Assembly: GCF_900107285.1 (NCBI RefSeq)
Contig: NZ_FNPK01000005.1
Span: 62,001-126,000 of the forward strand
Direction: 5' to 3'
From: Acinetobacter kyonggiensis
GTDB lineage: Bacteria > Pseudomonadota > Gammaproteobacteria > Pseudomonadales > Moraxellaceae
Length of the DNA stretch: 64,000 nucleotides
The notes beneath the pieces were generated by a model, which made no database searches, had not been told where the DNA came from, and saw only the letters and a program-made list of their open reading frames with translations. This document shows positions 17,592 through 25,518 of the stretch, in pieces; the first letter of the stretch is position 1; each line of letters starts with the position of its first letter. Position numbers and translations under genes: made by a program.

Positions 17592-18653
17592 CTAAATATG
17601 CCGAAATAAAGCAGAGCGAGATTCGTTAGAAGCACCATCAGCCGCACTCAGGAAGCGTTCAGTATGAATATCTTTTTCAAAGAGGCGGCTTTGCATCAGC
17701 GTTGAAATGGCTGCATCAATCATCGGTGGAGGACCACATAAATAAGCTTTATGACCACTGCATTTATTTTCAAAATAATCTGCCACGGCTTCATGCACAA
17801 AGCCTGTAAATCCTGTCCATTGATCTTCTGCTTTTGGTGCATTCAATGCAGGAATATAGCGGAAGTTGGGATAGTCTTTGACTAAGGTTTCAAACACTTC
17901 GCGATTATAGAGTTCAGAAACATCACGTGCGCCTTGGAAAAGATAGATGGTACGTGTATCACCTTGTTCCAAAAGATCTAAAATCATCGATTGTGGGCTA
18001 GATAGACCAGAACCGCCTGCAATAAAGATGGCATCTTTTTCATCCGATTTACGTACAAAGAACTGTCCATATGGCCCAGAGACTGCCAGTTTATCGCCCG
18101 CTTGAAGGGTTTCGTGTACATAGGTGGTGGCGGCACCGCCTTGTACTTGGCGAATATGCAATTCAATAATGCCTTCTTCACTCGGCGGATTGGCAATCGA
18201 AAATGCACGAGTACCTTCAATATTTGGCAATTGAATATTGATGTATTGTCCAGCCTGAAACTCCATTGGGCGATCAATCTGTAAACGGACACCTTTAATG
18301 GTTGGCGATAGTTGTGTGATCTCTAAAACTTTGGCTTGGTAGTCTTGGACTAAATAGCCAAGAAAATCTTCGTCCTCATCGACATCAGCTTCAATCACCA
18401 TGTCAGATTCAGGTTTACAGCAGCAGGCAAGCACTTTATTTTCTTCGCGTTCAATATCCATTAGTGCAAAGGGTGAAGCATCACCGACATCATAAAAACC
18501 GTCCGTCACTTGAACTTTACAGGTTCCACATGTGCCATGACCACAGGCGAAGGGTAGCCAAACACCTTGACGTAAAGCAGCGTCTAAAATAGTTTGATCT
18601 TCTTCAACTTCAATGGTCATGCCGACAGGTTCAATCGTTACTTGATAACTCAT
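17592..18653 (-). CDS. mopP: Phenol hydroxylase reductase component MopP
   Basis: A 353-residue FAD/[2Fe-2S] reductase that passes electrons from NADH to the hydroxylase. An N-terminal plant-type ferredoxin domain carries Cys37, Cys42, Cys45 and a Cys in ACCCKP near 77-79. The FAD domain has TRAFSIANPPSE (RxxS type) and the NAD domain GPYGQFF and AGGSGLSSPQSMI. It matches the DmpP/MopP length. It is the sixth gene of mopKLMNOP, 12 nt after mopO. Confidence 0.95.
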   Translation of the reverse strand: MSYQVTIEPVGMTIEVEEDQTILDAALRQGVWLPFACGHGTCGTCKVQVTDGFYDVGDASPFALMDIEREENKVLACCCKPESDMVIEADVDEDEDFLGYLVQDYQAKVLEITQLSPTIKGVRLQIDRPMEFQAGQYINIQLPNIEGTRAFSIANPPSEEGIIELHIRQVQGGAATTYVHETLQAGDKLAVSGPYGQFFVRKSDEKDAIFIAGGSGLSSPQSMILDLLEQGDTRTIYLFQGARDVSELYNREVFETLVKDYPNFRYIPALNAPKAEDQWTGFTGFVHEAVADYFENKCSGHKAYLCGPPPMIDAAISTLMQSRLFEKDIHTERFLSAADGASNESRSALFRHI

Positions 18654-18665
18654 GATACTTCTCCC

Positions 18666-19031
18666 TTATACATGTGTGCCGTTGTAGCCATTTAAACCGG
18701 GCGTGACAAAGCGCAGTAGCGATTTATGATCAAAATCTAAATCCGCCAATGTCTTAGAAAAATCCACGTCTGTTAATAATTGACGATTTAAGGTGAATTG
18801 TACGGTTGACCAATCAATATGTTCAAAGTCAGGGTGCTGATTAAAACCAGTCTGAATTTGCTGATCAATCAAGTCTTGTAAGCTTTGTTGTGGCGAGACC
18901 ACAAAAGCATGAGCGGCACAAAATAAAGTGTGATGATCCCATCCCACATAGAGCAACATGTTGTCGCCGTAATTTTTTTGTGCGTCACGTGCATCAAATT
19001 CATAATGTTGTTGAATGGCTTGTACTGGCAT
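18666..19031 (-). CDS. mopO: Phenol hydroxylase subunit MopO
   Basis: A 121-residue small (gamma-type) subunit of multicomponent phenol hydroxylase, DmpO family. MPVQAIQQHYEFDARDAQKN at the start and the LLRFVTPGLNGYNGTHV ending are characteristic. It stabilises the alpha-beta hydroxylase rather than binding metal. It lies between mopN (79 nt upstream) and mopP (12 nt downstream). Confidence 0.9.
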   Translation of the reverse strand: MPVQAIQQHYEFDARDAQKNYGDNMLLYVGWDHHTLFCAAHAFVVSPQQSLQDLIDQQIQTGFNQHPDFEHIDWSTVQFTLNRQLLTDVDFSKTLADLDFDHKSLLRFVTPGLNGYNGTHV

Positions 19032-19109
19032 GAGAAAACTCCTAAATTCCTTGAGTGTGAAGCCATCTCGAAATTTTTATCTATGAGATGACTTCTGATC
19101 CTTTTTTGC

Positions 19110-20648
19110 TTACGCAACGTGACCTTTCCATTTTCTCCAACGCTCTTGGTCTGGAGAACCTTCAATATCAAGATTGTCTGCACCAACGTTAAAGTTGTAA
19201 TAGTCACGTAAAATACTTTCTAAATCGGGACCGCCACAGTTGCCTTGCAAGATTTGATTGACTGGCAACCAAGCTTGAATATATTTTTCAGGTTCACGTT
19301 CAAAAATGTCATGACAGCCATCTGAACAAGTATGGTAACGCTCGCCTTTATATATACTGTCGCGGTAGCTGAACATGGTTGGGTCGCCATCCATTTCGGT
19401 AAAGGTCATTGGAATCTGACAGATTTGGCACAGTTGCGGTAAGCCATTGCTATAGAAGCGTTTACCTTCGGCTTCCAATTTACGTGCGAGTTCCCATTTA
19501 GGACGGTAGTATTTATCAAAAGTATCTGGGTATTTTTCAGATAACCAATCCATTTCTTCGTCGGTTGGAATCCACGTATGGAAACCAGCAGCATGACCAA
19601 AGTTATAGAAAATCCACCATGCTTGATGTGAGATATGCTCTTTTTCTTTCACAATCACGTCGGAATATTTCGGCATACGAATACCGTAACGGCTGAGGTC
19701 TTTGAATAAAGCACCGCCAGCTTCTTCGAAATACGTTTCCCAAGCTTCTTTCCATGACATGACTTTGTTTGGCAGCATGTAGTCCATCATCATGCCGACA
19801 ATAGAAAGTAGGCGAGTACCGCGCCAGAACCATTTATCAATCCATTCCTGAACAATAGGAACGTTATCTTCATGCTGTTCAAGTAAGAATTTTACGATTT
19901 CTAAACCTAAGGTCATGTGACGTGCTTCATCCGACTGTGCACTAAAGCCAAAGGTCACGGTTGCCATATCACCGTTATAGGCTGCACCTGACATGAATGG
20001 GACGAACAATAAGTTGGTGAGGACATATTCGAAAGAAAAACTAATGGCCAATAGGAATTCGAATGGCCCTGCTGAACGTGCATCTTCAAAGAATGATTTT
20101 GGTACAGACAAATACCAAACACGGTCATGCATGTGTGCCCAATCTTGGAAGCCATCAAAGAACTTGTTGTAGTGGCTCATGGCATGAATTTGCGTTTGTA
20201 CATGACGCAGTTCATCAATCGATTGCATTTGCGAGGCAATACGTGCACCGATCCCGCTAAATTGGCGGCCTACATGTGCATAACCTTGATAGGCTTGATA
20301 TTCCAGTGGCGTCACTGCGGTTAAGAAAAGTTTAATGGCATTGAGATAGCGTTCATTACTGACATTCATCTGACCATTGTTTTGAGAAAATGCATCAAAA
20401 ATGGCATACAGCTTTTTCTCTTTTTCTGCCTGATATTTCCAGTAAGAATCCATGGTTAAACGGAATGGGTCTTCCCATTTTGACCAGTCTGTAATTTTAA
20501 TACCTTCAAACTCTTCGTAAGGAAAAGCTTCTTTACGATCTGCATAGGAAAAATCCCAATCCAAATCACGGGTTAGCATACGGTAACGATCTTTTGCATT
20601 CAGTTTTTTGGTTGCAGTTTTTGTCGCATTTTTTGCTTGGCTATTCAT
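19110..20648 (-). CDS. mopN: Phenol hydroxylase large catalytic subunit MopN
   Basis: A diiron oxygenase subunit of about 512 residues that hydroxylates phenol to catechol. Two carboxylate/histidine motifs for the diiron site are visible: DELRHVQ near residue 140 and SDEARHM near residue 235, with the EYQAYQG glutamate before the first. The late CQICQIPMTF and HTCSDGCHDIF stretches resemble the YHS-type zinc region of DmpN. The chosen ATG (MNSQAKNATK) has AGGA 9 nt upstream; a 6-codon longer frame has none. Confidence 0.95.
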   Translation of the reverse strand: MNSQAKNATKTATKKLNAKDRYRMLTRDLDWDFSYADRKEAFPYEEFEGIKITDWSKWEDPFRLTMDSYWKYQAEKEKKLYAIFDAFSQNNGQMNVSNERYLNAIKLFLTAVTPLEYQAYQGYAHVGRQFSGIGARIASQMQSIDELRHVQTQIHAMSHYNKFFDGFQDWAHMHDRVWYLSVPKSFFEDARSAGPFEFLLAISFSFEYVLTNLLFVPFMSGAAYNGDMATVTFGFSAQSDEARHMTLGLEIVKFLLEQHEDNVPIVQEWIDKWFWRGTRLLSIVGMMMDYMLPNKVMSWKEAWETYFEEAGGALFKDLSRYGIRMPKYSDVIVKEKEHISHQAWWIFYNFGHAAGFHTWIPTDEEMDWLSEKYPDTFDKYYRPKWELARKLEAEGKRFYSNGLPQLCQICQIPMTFTEMDGDPTMFSYRDSIYKGERYHTCSDGCHDIFEREPEKYIQAWLPVNQILQGNCGGPDLESILRDYYNFNVGADNLDIEGSPDQERWRKWKGHVA

Positions 20649-20712
20649 CTTGATCATCCTTTTCAATCTGTTGAAGCAGTCGGCTTCTTGTATTTATTTC
20701 TTCCGTGTGGGC

Positions 20713-20982
20713 TTAATTCCACTGCAAAGTGAAAGTGTCATCATCTTCATCAACGTTGCCACCCAAAGTGATCATGTTGAGTTGCAGTTCTTGAATATCC
20801 CAATCTTGTCCTAGTTTTTCAGAGACAGTTTCAGCACGAACCACTAATTTTCCGAGGTTTTCCACACGAATCATGGCAGGAAGATATTGAATCGTCGCTT
20901 CTGGGTTATCTTGCTCAATCGCTTCAATGATGTAGCGTGAGGTATCGTTATCTTGTAATGCCAAATAAACTTTAGAACTCAT
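20713..20982 (-). CDS. mopM: Phenol hydroxylase effector (regulatory) protein MopM
   Basis: An 89-residue cofactorless coupling protein, DmpM/MmoB family, that binds the hydroxylase and tunes dioxygen activation. NDTSRYIIEAIEQDNPEATI and AETVSEKLGQDWDIQELQLN match the family. It sits 12 nt after mopL and 64 nt before mopN. Confidence 0.92.
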   Translation of the reverse strand: MSSKVYLALQDNDTSRYIIEAIEQDNPEATIQYLPAMIRVENLGKLVVRAETVSEKLGQDWDIQELQLNMITLGGNVDEDDDTFTLQWN

Positions 20983-20994
20983 ATCTACGCTTCC

Positions 20995-21999
20995 TTATGC
21001 CACTGATTCTAATTTAAGGGTTAAACCTGCTTTTTTACTGCGTTCTGCAATGACAGCTAGGCCATTGTCGATAGATGCATGTCCAAGAGCGGTTTTGGCC
21101 CATGCACTAAAGGCTTCTGTGACTTGCGGTAAAAGTATGTCTATCAAACCTTGAATTAATGTTTTATTTTCTTCCGATTCAGCAACAGCTGCTTTTAAAA
21201 CAGGGTCTGACCATTTACGTAAATCAGTTAAACAGTCCTTCATAAATTCGGTCAGCATCGCCACATCACGCGCACCGTATTCAACCAGCCATTGATCTAG
21301 TTCGCCGTAAACTAGTTCCTGCATTAAGCTGTCGATGAGTAGGTTTTGCAGGATATAAAGTTTGAACCAATCCTGTTCAGTCAAGCTTTGTTCGCACAGC
21401 TTGCGAAGTGGTTGCCAAGCTACGTCATTCATCCATGACTCTTTTGCTTGTTCTAAGGATTCACCGGTATTGCCATCAATGAGTAAACCAATACGGGAGA
21501 GATATTGCGCCATGCCCAAACGATCCATGGCCGCAAAAACACAGGCTTGGGTAATGACCGTGCCATAGCCGTAAGCACTGCCTGACATCATGTGTAGATT
21601 GGCGGTTTGCTCCACATAGCGAAATGGCAATAAGCAGTGAATGATTTTTTGCTTAACTTTATCGCTGAGATTTTCAACCAAATGGCGTTTTTCAAAGAAT
21701 GAGTAATTGCTTTCAGCGCTATCTTGTAAACGTGCACGATGCTGTACATAAGGGCCATAATAAAATTGACGCGGATCCTTGAACGCATACCAGTCTTGCA
21801 TTTGCAACGCTGTATGGGTGTGATCATTTAAAGTTTTGTCTAGTTTCCACAATGGACGGTAATGAAAATTGGTTGTACCTTGTACATCAAAACTGACTTC
21901 TTGATAACGAGTCGCTGGCTTTTTACCAAAACGGCGTTCGATATAGGCATAGGTTTGACGAATAGGTTCTAGATTGGATGTTTTAATTTCTAAAGTCAT
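20995..21999 (-). CDS. mopL: Phenol hydroxylase beta subunit MopL
   Basis: A 334-residue DmpL-type beta subunit, homologous to the alpha fold but without the metal ligands. RQTYAYIERRFGKKPATRYQ at the N-terminus and PLWKLDKTLNDHTHT are characteristic. It pairs with MopN and MopO in the (alpha-beta-gamma)2 hydroxylase. A GTG one codon earlier, with AAGGAAAT in front of it, is an alternative start. Confidence 0.93.
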   Translation of the reverse strand: MTLEIKTSNLEPIRQTYAYIERRFGKKPATRYQEVSFDVQGTTNFHYRPLWKLDKTLNDHTHTALQMQDWYAFKDPRQFYYGPYVQHRARLQDSAESNYSFFEKRHLVENLSDKVKQKIIHCLLPFRYVEQTANLHMMSGSAYGYGTVITQACVFAAMDRLGMAQYLSRIGLLIDGNTGESLEQAKESWMNDVAWQPLRKLCEQSLTEQDWFKLYILQNLLIDSLMQELVYGELDQWLVEYGARDVAMLTEFMKDCLTDLRKWSDPVLKAAVAESEENKTLIQGLIDILLPQVTEAFSAWAKTALGHASIDNGLAVIAERSKKAGLTLKLESVA

Positions 22000-22017
22000 C
22001 ACGATTTCCTTATGGGC

Positions 22018-22308
22018 TTAAGATTGATCTTCTTGATCTAAATGTTCACGAACTTGGCTTAGGACCGTTGGTTCAACGCCATAACGCCATTTATCTTCTT
22101 GTGCGTCATTCCATGCTTGCTGCACCTCAGTCATTTCGATGACATGATTAATTTCGCAAAAATGTTGAAAGGCTTGCTGGGGGAGAATGAGTTCGACAAA
22201 AAGTGTTGGGTCGTGGATTGCGAAGTCAAATTCAACAAACTTGGCATGACGGTTGCCTGTTACACGAATGTATTTGGTGAGTTGGTCATGTTGTCGTGCT
22301 TGAGTCAT
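22018..22308 (-). CDS. mopK: Phenol hydroxylase assembly protein MopK
   Basis: A 96-residue DmpK-type protein, first gene of mopKLMNOP. DmpK-like proteins are needed for phenol oxidation in vivo and are thought to help assemble the iron centre of the hydroxylase. FDFAIHDPTLFVELILPQQA-like and WRYGVEPTVLSQVREHL stretches are recognisable. I chose the ATG at 22308 because the upstream ATG overlaps the AAAGGA ribosome site. Confidence 0.9.
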   Translation of the reverse strand: MTQARQHDQLTKYIRVTGNRHAKFVEFDFAIHDPTLFVELILPQQAFQHFCEINHVIEMTEVQQAWNDAQEDKWRYGVEPTVLSQVREHLDQEDQS

Positions 22309-22379
22309 TGGAATCATCCTTTTATCTCTACACTGAAATCATTTCAGTGATGCAACCTTGCATTTATTGATAGAGATAT

Positions 22380-22396
22380 ATCAAAACCTATGCCAA
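22380..22396 (-). promoter_or_regulatory. Sigma-54 promoter of mopKLMNOP
   Basis: Read on the minus strand, TTGGCATAGGTTTTGAT has the -24 GG and a -12 TTTGAT element 10 bp later, close to the TTGGCAC-N5-TTGCA consensus but with GA in place of GC. It lies about 70 bp before mopK, in agreement with control by a sigma-54 activator (MopR). Confidence 0.7.
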
Positions 22397-22500
22397 CTTT
22401 TATTAATTGTTATTAATCAAATTCTTATATTTTTTATTTGTTTTTTCGGGGTTATTTGAGTGATAAAAACTCATGGAATGATGAACATAAAAATATCTGA

Positions 22501-22562
22501 TTTCATCAAATCGTGAATGATTAGGCGGGGAATTTGAAAATACTTTTTCCAGATCAAGTGAT
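22501..22562. promoter_or_regulatory. Candidate MopR upstream activating region
   Basis: TTTCATCAAATCGTGAATGA (22501-22520, ends TCAT/ATGA) and ATCAAGTGAT (22553-22562) are imperfect palindromes sharing the ATCAA core of DmpR/XylR sites. They lie 105-180 bp upstream of the -24 element, the expected distance for an enhancer. The intergenic stretch otherwise shows nothing. Confidence 0.45.
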
Positions 22563-22702
22563 TTATATCTATATGATTTTATAGTTTTAATTTAAAAATA
22601 CCTTAGAGGTATAAAGTTATGATAATAAGGTAGTAAAGCTTTTTAGTCGGAATTTAGTAAGATAGGGGGGATCGACCTATAGCCAAGGATGGATATTCAG
22701 TC

Positions 22703-24385
22703 ATGCCTCAAGCCAAAGATGCGAAGTTTTATACTCAAATTTTGGAAAAGAATAAAGATATTCAAGATTTGCTGGATAAAATTCAGTTTGATAGTCAGCA
22801 TGGAAAAATTTGGTTTGAAGAAAACCGTATGCTATTGCTGCATACCAGCATCATGGGTTTTTTAAGAAAAGATTTATATAACATGCTGGGCTGGGAAAGG
22901 ACTAAGCGTTTTTTTATCCGTTTGGGTTATCAGGCTGGCGTGCGAGATGCAGAAGTTACTTCTAAATTACGCCCGAATTTAAATGAAGCTGAAGCCTTTA
23001 TGGCTGGACCACAAATGCATGGTATTCGAGGGATGGTGCAAGTTGAGGTGAATGAACTTCAATTAAGTCACGATGAGCATCAATTTTACGCAGATTTTAA
23101 TTGGCGCAATTCTTTTGAGGCGGAAGTTCATTTAAGTGAGTTCGGGGCTTCTGATGAGTCCGCGTGTTGGATGTTATTGGGCTATGCCTGCGGTTATAGC
23201 AGTTTAGTCATGGGGCAAACCATTATTTATCAAGAAACCCATTGTGTGGCAAAAGGTGATGACTGTTGTCGAATTGTTGGTAAGCCCCTAAAAGAATGGG
23301 AAAATGCTGATGAACTGATTCAATTTATGTCACCTGATCCTGTCTCGGATGAACTGATTGCCTTACAGGCGGAACTCAATGAGTTAAAGAAAAATATCTA
23401 TACCGATGTAGAAGCAGACTACACCATGTTTAATTCTATTGGTGAATCAGTTGCATATCGTAAAGTCTGTGATCTTTTGACAAAAGCTGCTGGCAGTAAG
23501 GTTGCTGTCTTGTTGCAAGGTGAAACTGGAGTGGGTAAAGAAGCTTTTGCGCGCGGGATTCATGAAGGCAGTTCCCGCAAAGGCCAGCCTTTTGTTGCTG
23601 TAAACTGTGCCTGTATTCCGCCAGATTTAATTGAAGCAGAACTTTTTGGTGTCGAAAAAGGTGCATTTACAGGTGCAATGCAAACCCGAAGTGGAAAATT
23701 TGAACGTGCTCATCAAGGAACTATTTTTTTAGATGAAGTGATTGAGCTTTCTCCACGTGCACAAGCTGCCTTGTTACGCATGCTGCAAGAAGGAGAGTAT
23801 GAGCGGGTTGGAGATCATCAAACTCGAAAGGTTGATGTACGTTTGGTTGCAGCAACCAATGAAGATTTAGAACAAGCTGTGAAAGAGGGAAAATTCCGTG
23901 CCGATTTATATTATCGTTTAAACATTTTCCCTGTCATTATTCCGCCATTGCGCGAACGTCGTGATGATATTCCATTATTGATTACGCACTTCTTATCGCG
24001 TTTTGAAAATATGTATGGAAAGACATTAAAAGGTTTAAGTGATAAAGCCAAAAACTTTGTCATGACTTATGAATGGCCCGGCAATATTCGGGAACTTGAA
24101 AACTTATTAGAGCGGGCAACCTTACTGACGGATCATCAGCAGGAAATTAAACTTAATCATTTGTTTCCGCAAATCAAACAAGATGTTGAACCAAGATCTG
24201 AAAAAATGGACTTAGATGTCGTGATACAAGATGGCTTTTGTCTAGAAGATCATGAAAGGCAGTTGATTTTTATTGCAATGCAAAAAGCCAACAATAATGT
24301 TTCGGAAGCCGCCCGTATCTTAGGCATTAGCCGAGCAGCTTTAGATTATCGCTTAAAAAAACAGACTATTAATGTGAAGAAATAG
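22703..24385 (+). CDS. mopR: Phenol-sensing sigma-54 activator MopR
   Basis: A 560-residue NtrC-type activator. The V4R sensor domain (1-210) keeps the published MopR numbering: His106 and Trp134 for phenol, Tyr176, and the zinc ligands Cys155, Glu178, Cys181 and Cys189. The AAA+ domain has Walker A GETGVGKE, the sigma-54 loop GAFTGA and Walker B GTIFLDE. The C-terminus holds a Fis-type helix-turn-helix (NNVSEAARILGISRAALDYR). It is divergent from mopK. Binding phenol relieves repression by the sensor domain and drives the sigma-54 promoter. Confidence 0.97.
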   Translation: MPQAKDAKFYTQILEKNKDIQDLLDKIQFDSQHGKIWFEENRMLLLHTSIMGFLRKDLYNMLGWERTKRFFIRLGYQAGVRDAEVTSKLRPNLNEAEAFMAGPQMHGIRGMVQVEVNELQLSHDEHQFYADFNWRNSFEAEVHLSEFGASDESACWMLLGYACGYSSLVMGQTIIYQETHCVAKGDDCCRIVGKPLKEWENADELIQFMSPDPVSDELIALQAELNELKKNIYTDVEADYTMFNSIGESVAYRKVCDLLTKAAGSKVAVLLQGETGVGKEAFARGIHEGSSRKGQPFVAVNCACIPPDLIEAELFGVEKGAFTGAMQTRSGKFERAHQGTIFLDEVIELSPRAQAALLRMLQEGEYERVGDHQTRKVDVRLVAATNEDLEQAVKEGKFRADLYYRLNIFPVIIPPLRERRDDIPLLITHFLSRFENMYGKTLKGLSDKAKNFVMTYEWPGNIRELENLLERATLLTDHQQEIKLNHLFPQIKQDVEPRSEKMDLDVVIQDGFCLEDHERQLIFIAMQKANNNVSEAARILGISRAALDYRLKKQTINVKK

Positions 24386-24617
24386 TAGATTTCAATTAAG
24401 CACAGATTGATTGTTATGACTGGTTTTTAAGAGGCATACTCTGCAAGATTGCTTGATACAGCTTAAAGCTTTACTAAGACAAATTCAGCAATCAAGTTGA
24501 TGAAGTCTTTAGTCTTACCATAAGCAATCTATTGATCAAGGGCTTCATAATAAAATAAGTGATTTGTAATGGTAAACATATGGTGAATAACCTATTTTTA
24601 TAATTGTAAAGAGGCTT
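24386..24617. other. AT-rich non-coding stretch after mopR
   Basis: No credible frame, RNA or terminator was found. Short repeated pieces (CAATCTATTGATCAAG, TTGCTTGATAC) suggest further decayed mobile DNA, but no transposase could be read here. Confidence 0.3.
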
Positions 24618-24820
24618 AGGAAGTTAAACAGGGTTATTTCCATCAATCATGACGTATTCCATATCAAGATGATCATTGACTAATACTAAAATTGTCTCGA
24701 ATACTGCAGCTTACATCCAGTTTCGATATCTTTTAAAGACAGTATTTCATTTGCTGAATCCAAGTGATAAGTCTAGCCATGGGCTACCCATAATACAGTT
24801 TCAGGGAGTAATCTATTATT
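24618..24820 (-). pseudogene. IS5-family (IS427-group) transposase relic
   Basis: On the minus strand one frame reads GSPWLDLSLGFSK, stop, NTVFKRYRNWM, stop, AAVFETILVLVNDHLDMEYV and MIDG. This matches the N-terminal part of IS427-type transposases, with Trp codons turned to TGA. An upstream piece LPETVLWVA lies in another frame. No terminal repeats remain. Confidence 0.7.
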
Positions 24821-25193
24821 TTTACAACTATGACTACAATCTGTAATTTTATCTAAGTAGTGGAGTGCCATTTTTATTTATTAGGCATCTGTAAGTATAT
24901 CTGTATCCATCTTGCGATTATAAAAGTTGGATAGTAATTTACTTAACTCTCAACAGACCTTGGGTTTTTAAGGGTAATTGTTCGTACCTTTGATTTTTAT
25001 AAGGCATTGAAAATTATATTTTATTTTTATGGGTTGTTTTGTCACCATCTCCATCAGCAAAGTTGAGAACTTAAATTTTTTAGTGAAATAAAATTAACTG
25101 AAATTTAAATAGTATTAAAAATCTTTAATAATTTACGGTAAAAAATCAATAGGCACGACACAACCTGTTCACTTACCTACATAAATTTGCTTT

Positions 25194-25365
25194 ACTGCAC
25201 TTTTTTAGCCATAGATAGCCTGTTTTTCTGTCCACAATCGAAACTAAAGGTTGCTGATGATTCTTGCCGACGATGGTATCTATTTCCAGATCGCCAAAAC
25301 GTGACCGCTGATGAATGATTTGAGGTCTTTCATGGATACTTCTTCGATATAATTACAAGCCTTAA
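25194..25365 (-). pseudogene. IS30-family transposase relic
   Basis: On the minus strand a frame reads RSIHERPQIIHQRSRFGDLE, then IDTIVGKNHQQPLVSIVDRK and TGYLWLKKCSKANL, the DDE-domain start of IS30 transposases with its first catalytic Asp. The frame is cut upstream by a stop and downstream by loss of homology. Only about 170 bp of a gene near 1 kb remain. Confidence 0.8.
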
Positions 25366-25518
25366 CTCATAGTTGTATTGTAGAGTGTGAAATTTTTCCT
25401 AAACTCTACTTTTTTTTAATAAAATAGTCTTGATAGGTAGTTAATATGGATTTCCTATAAAAATTAAGTTAGAAATAAATCTAAAATGTAAAAAAAGTTA
25501 AGGAAGGTAGCGCTCTAA

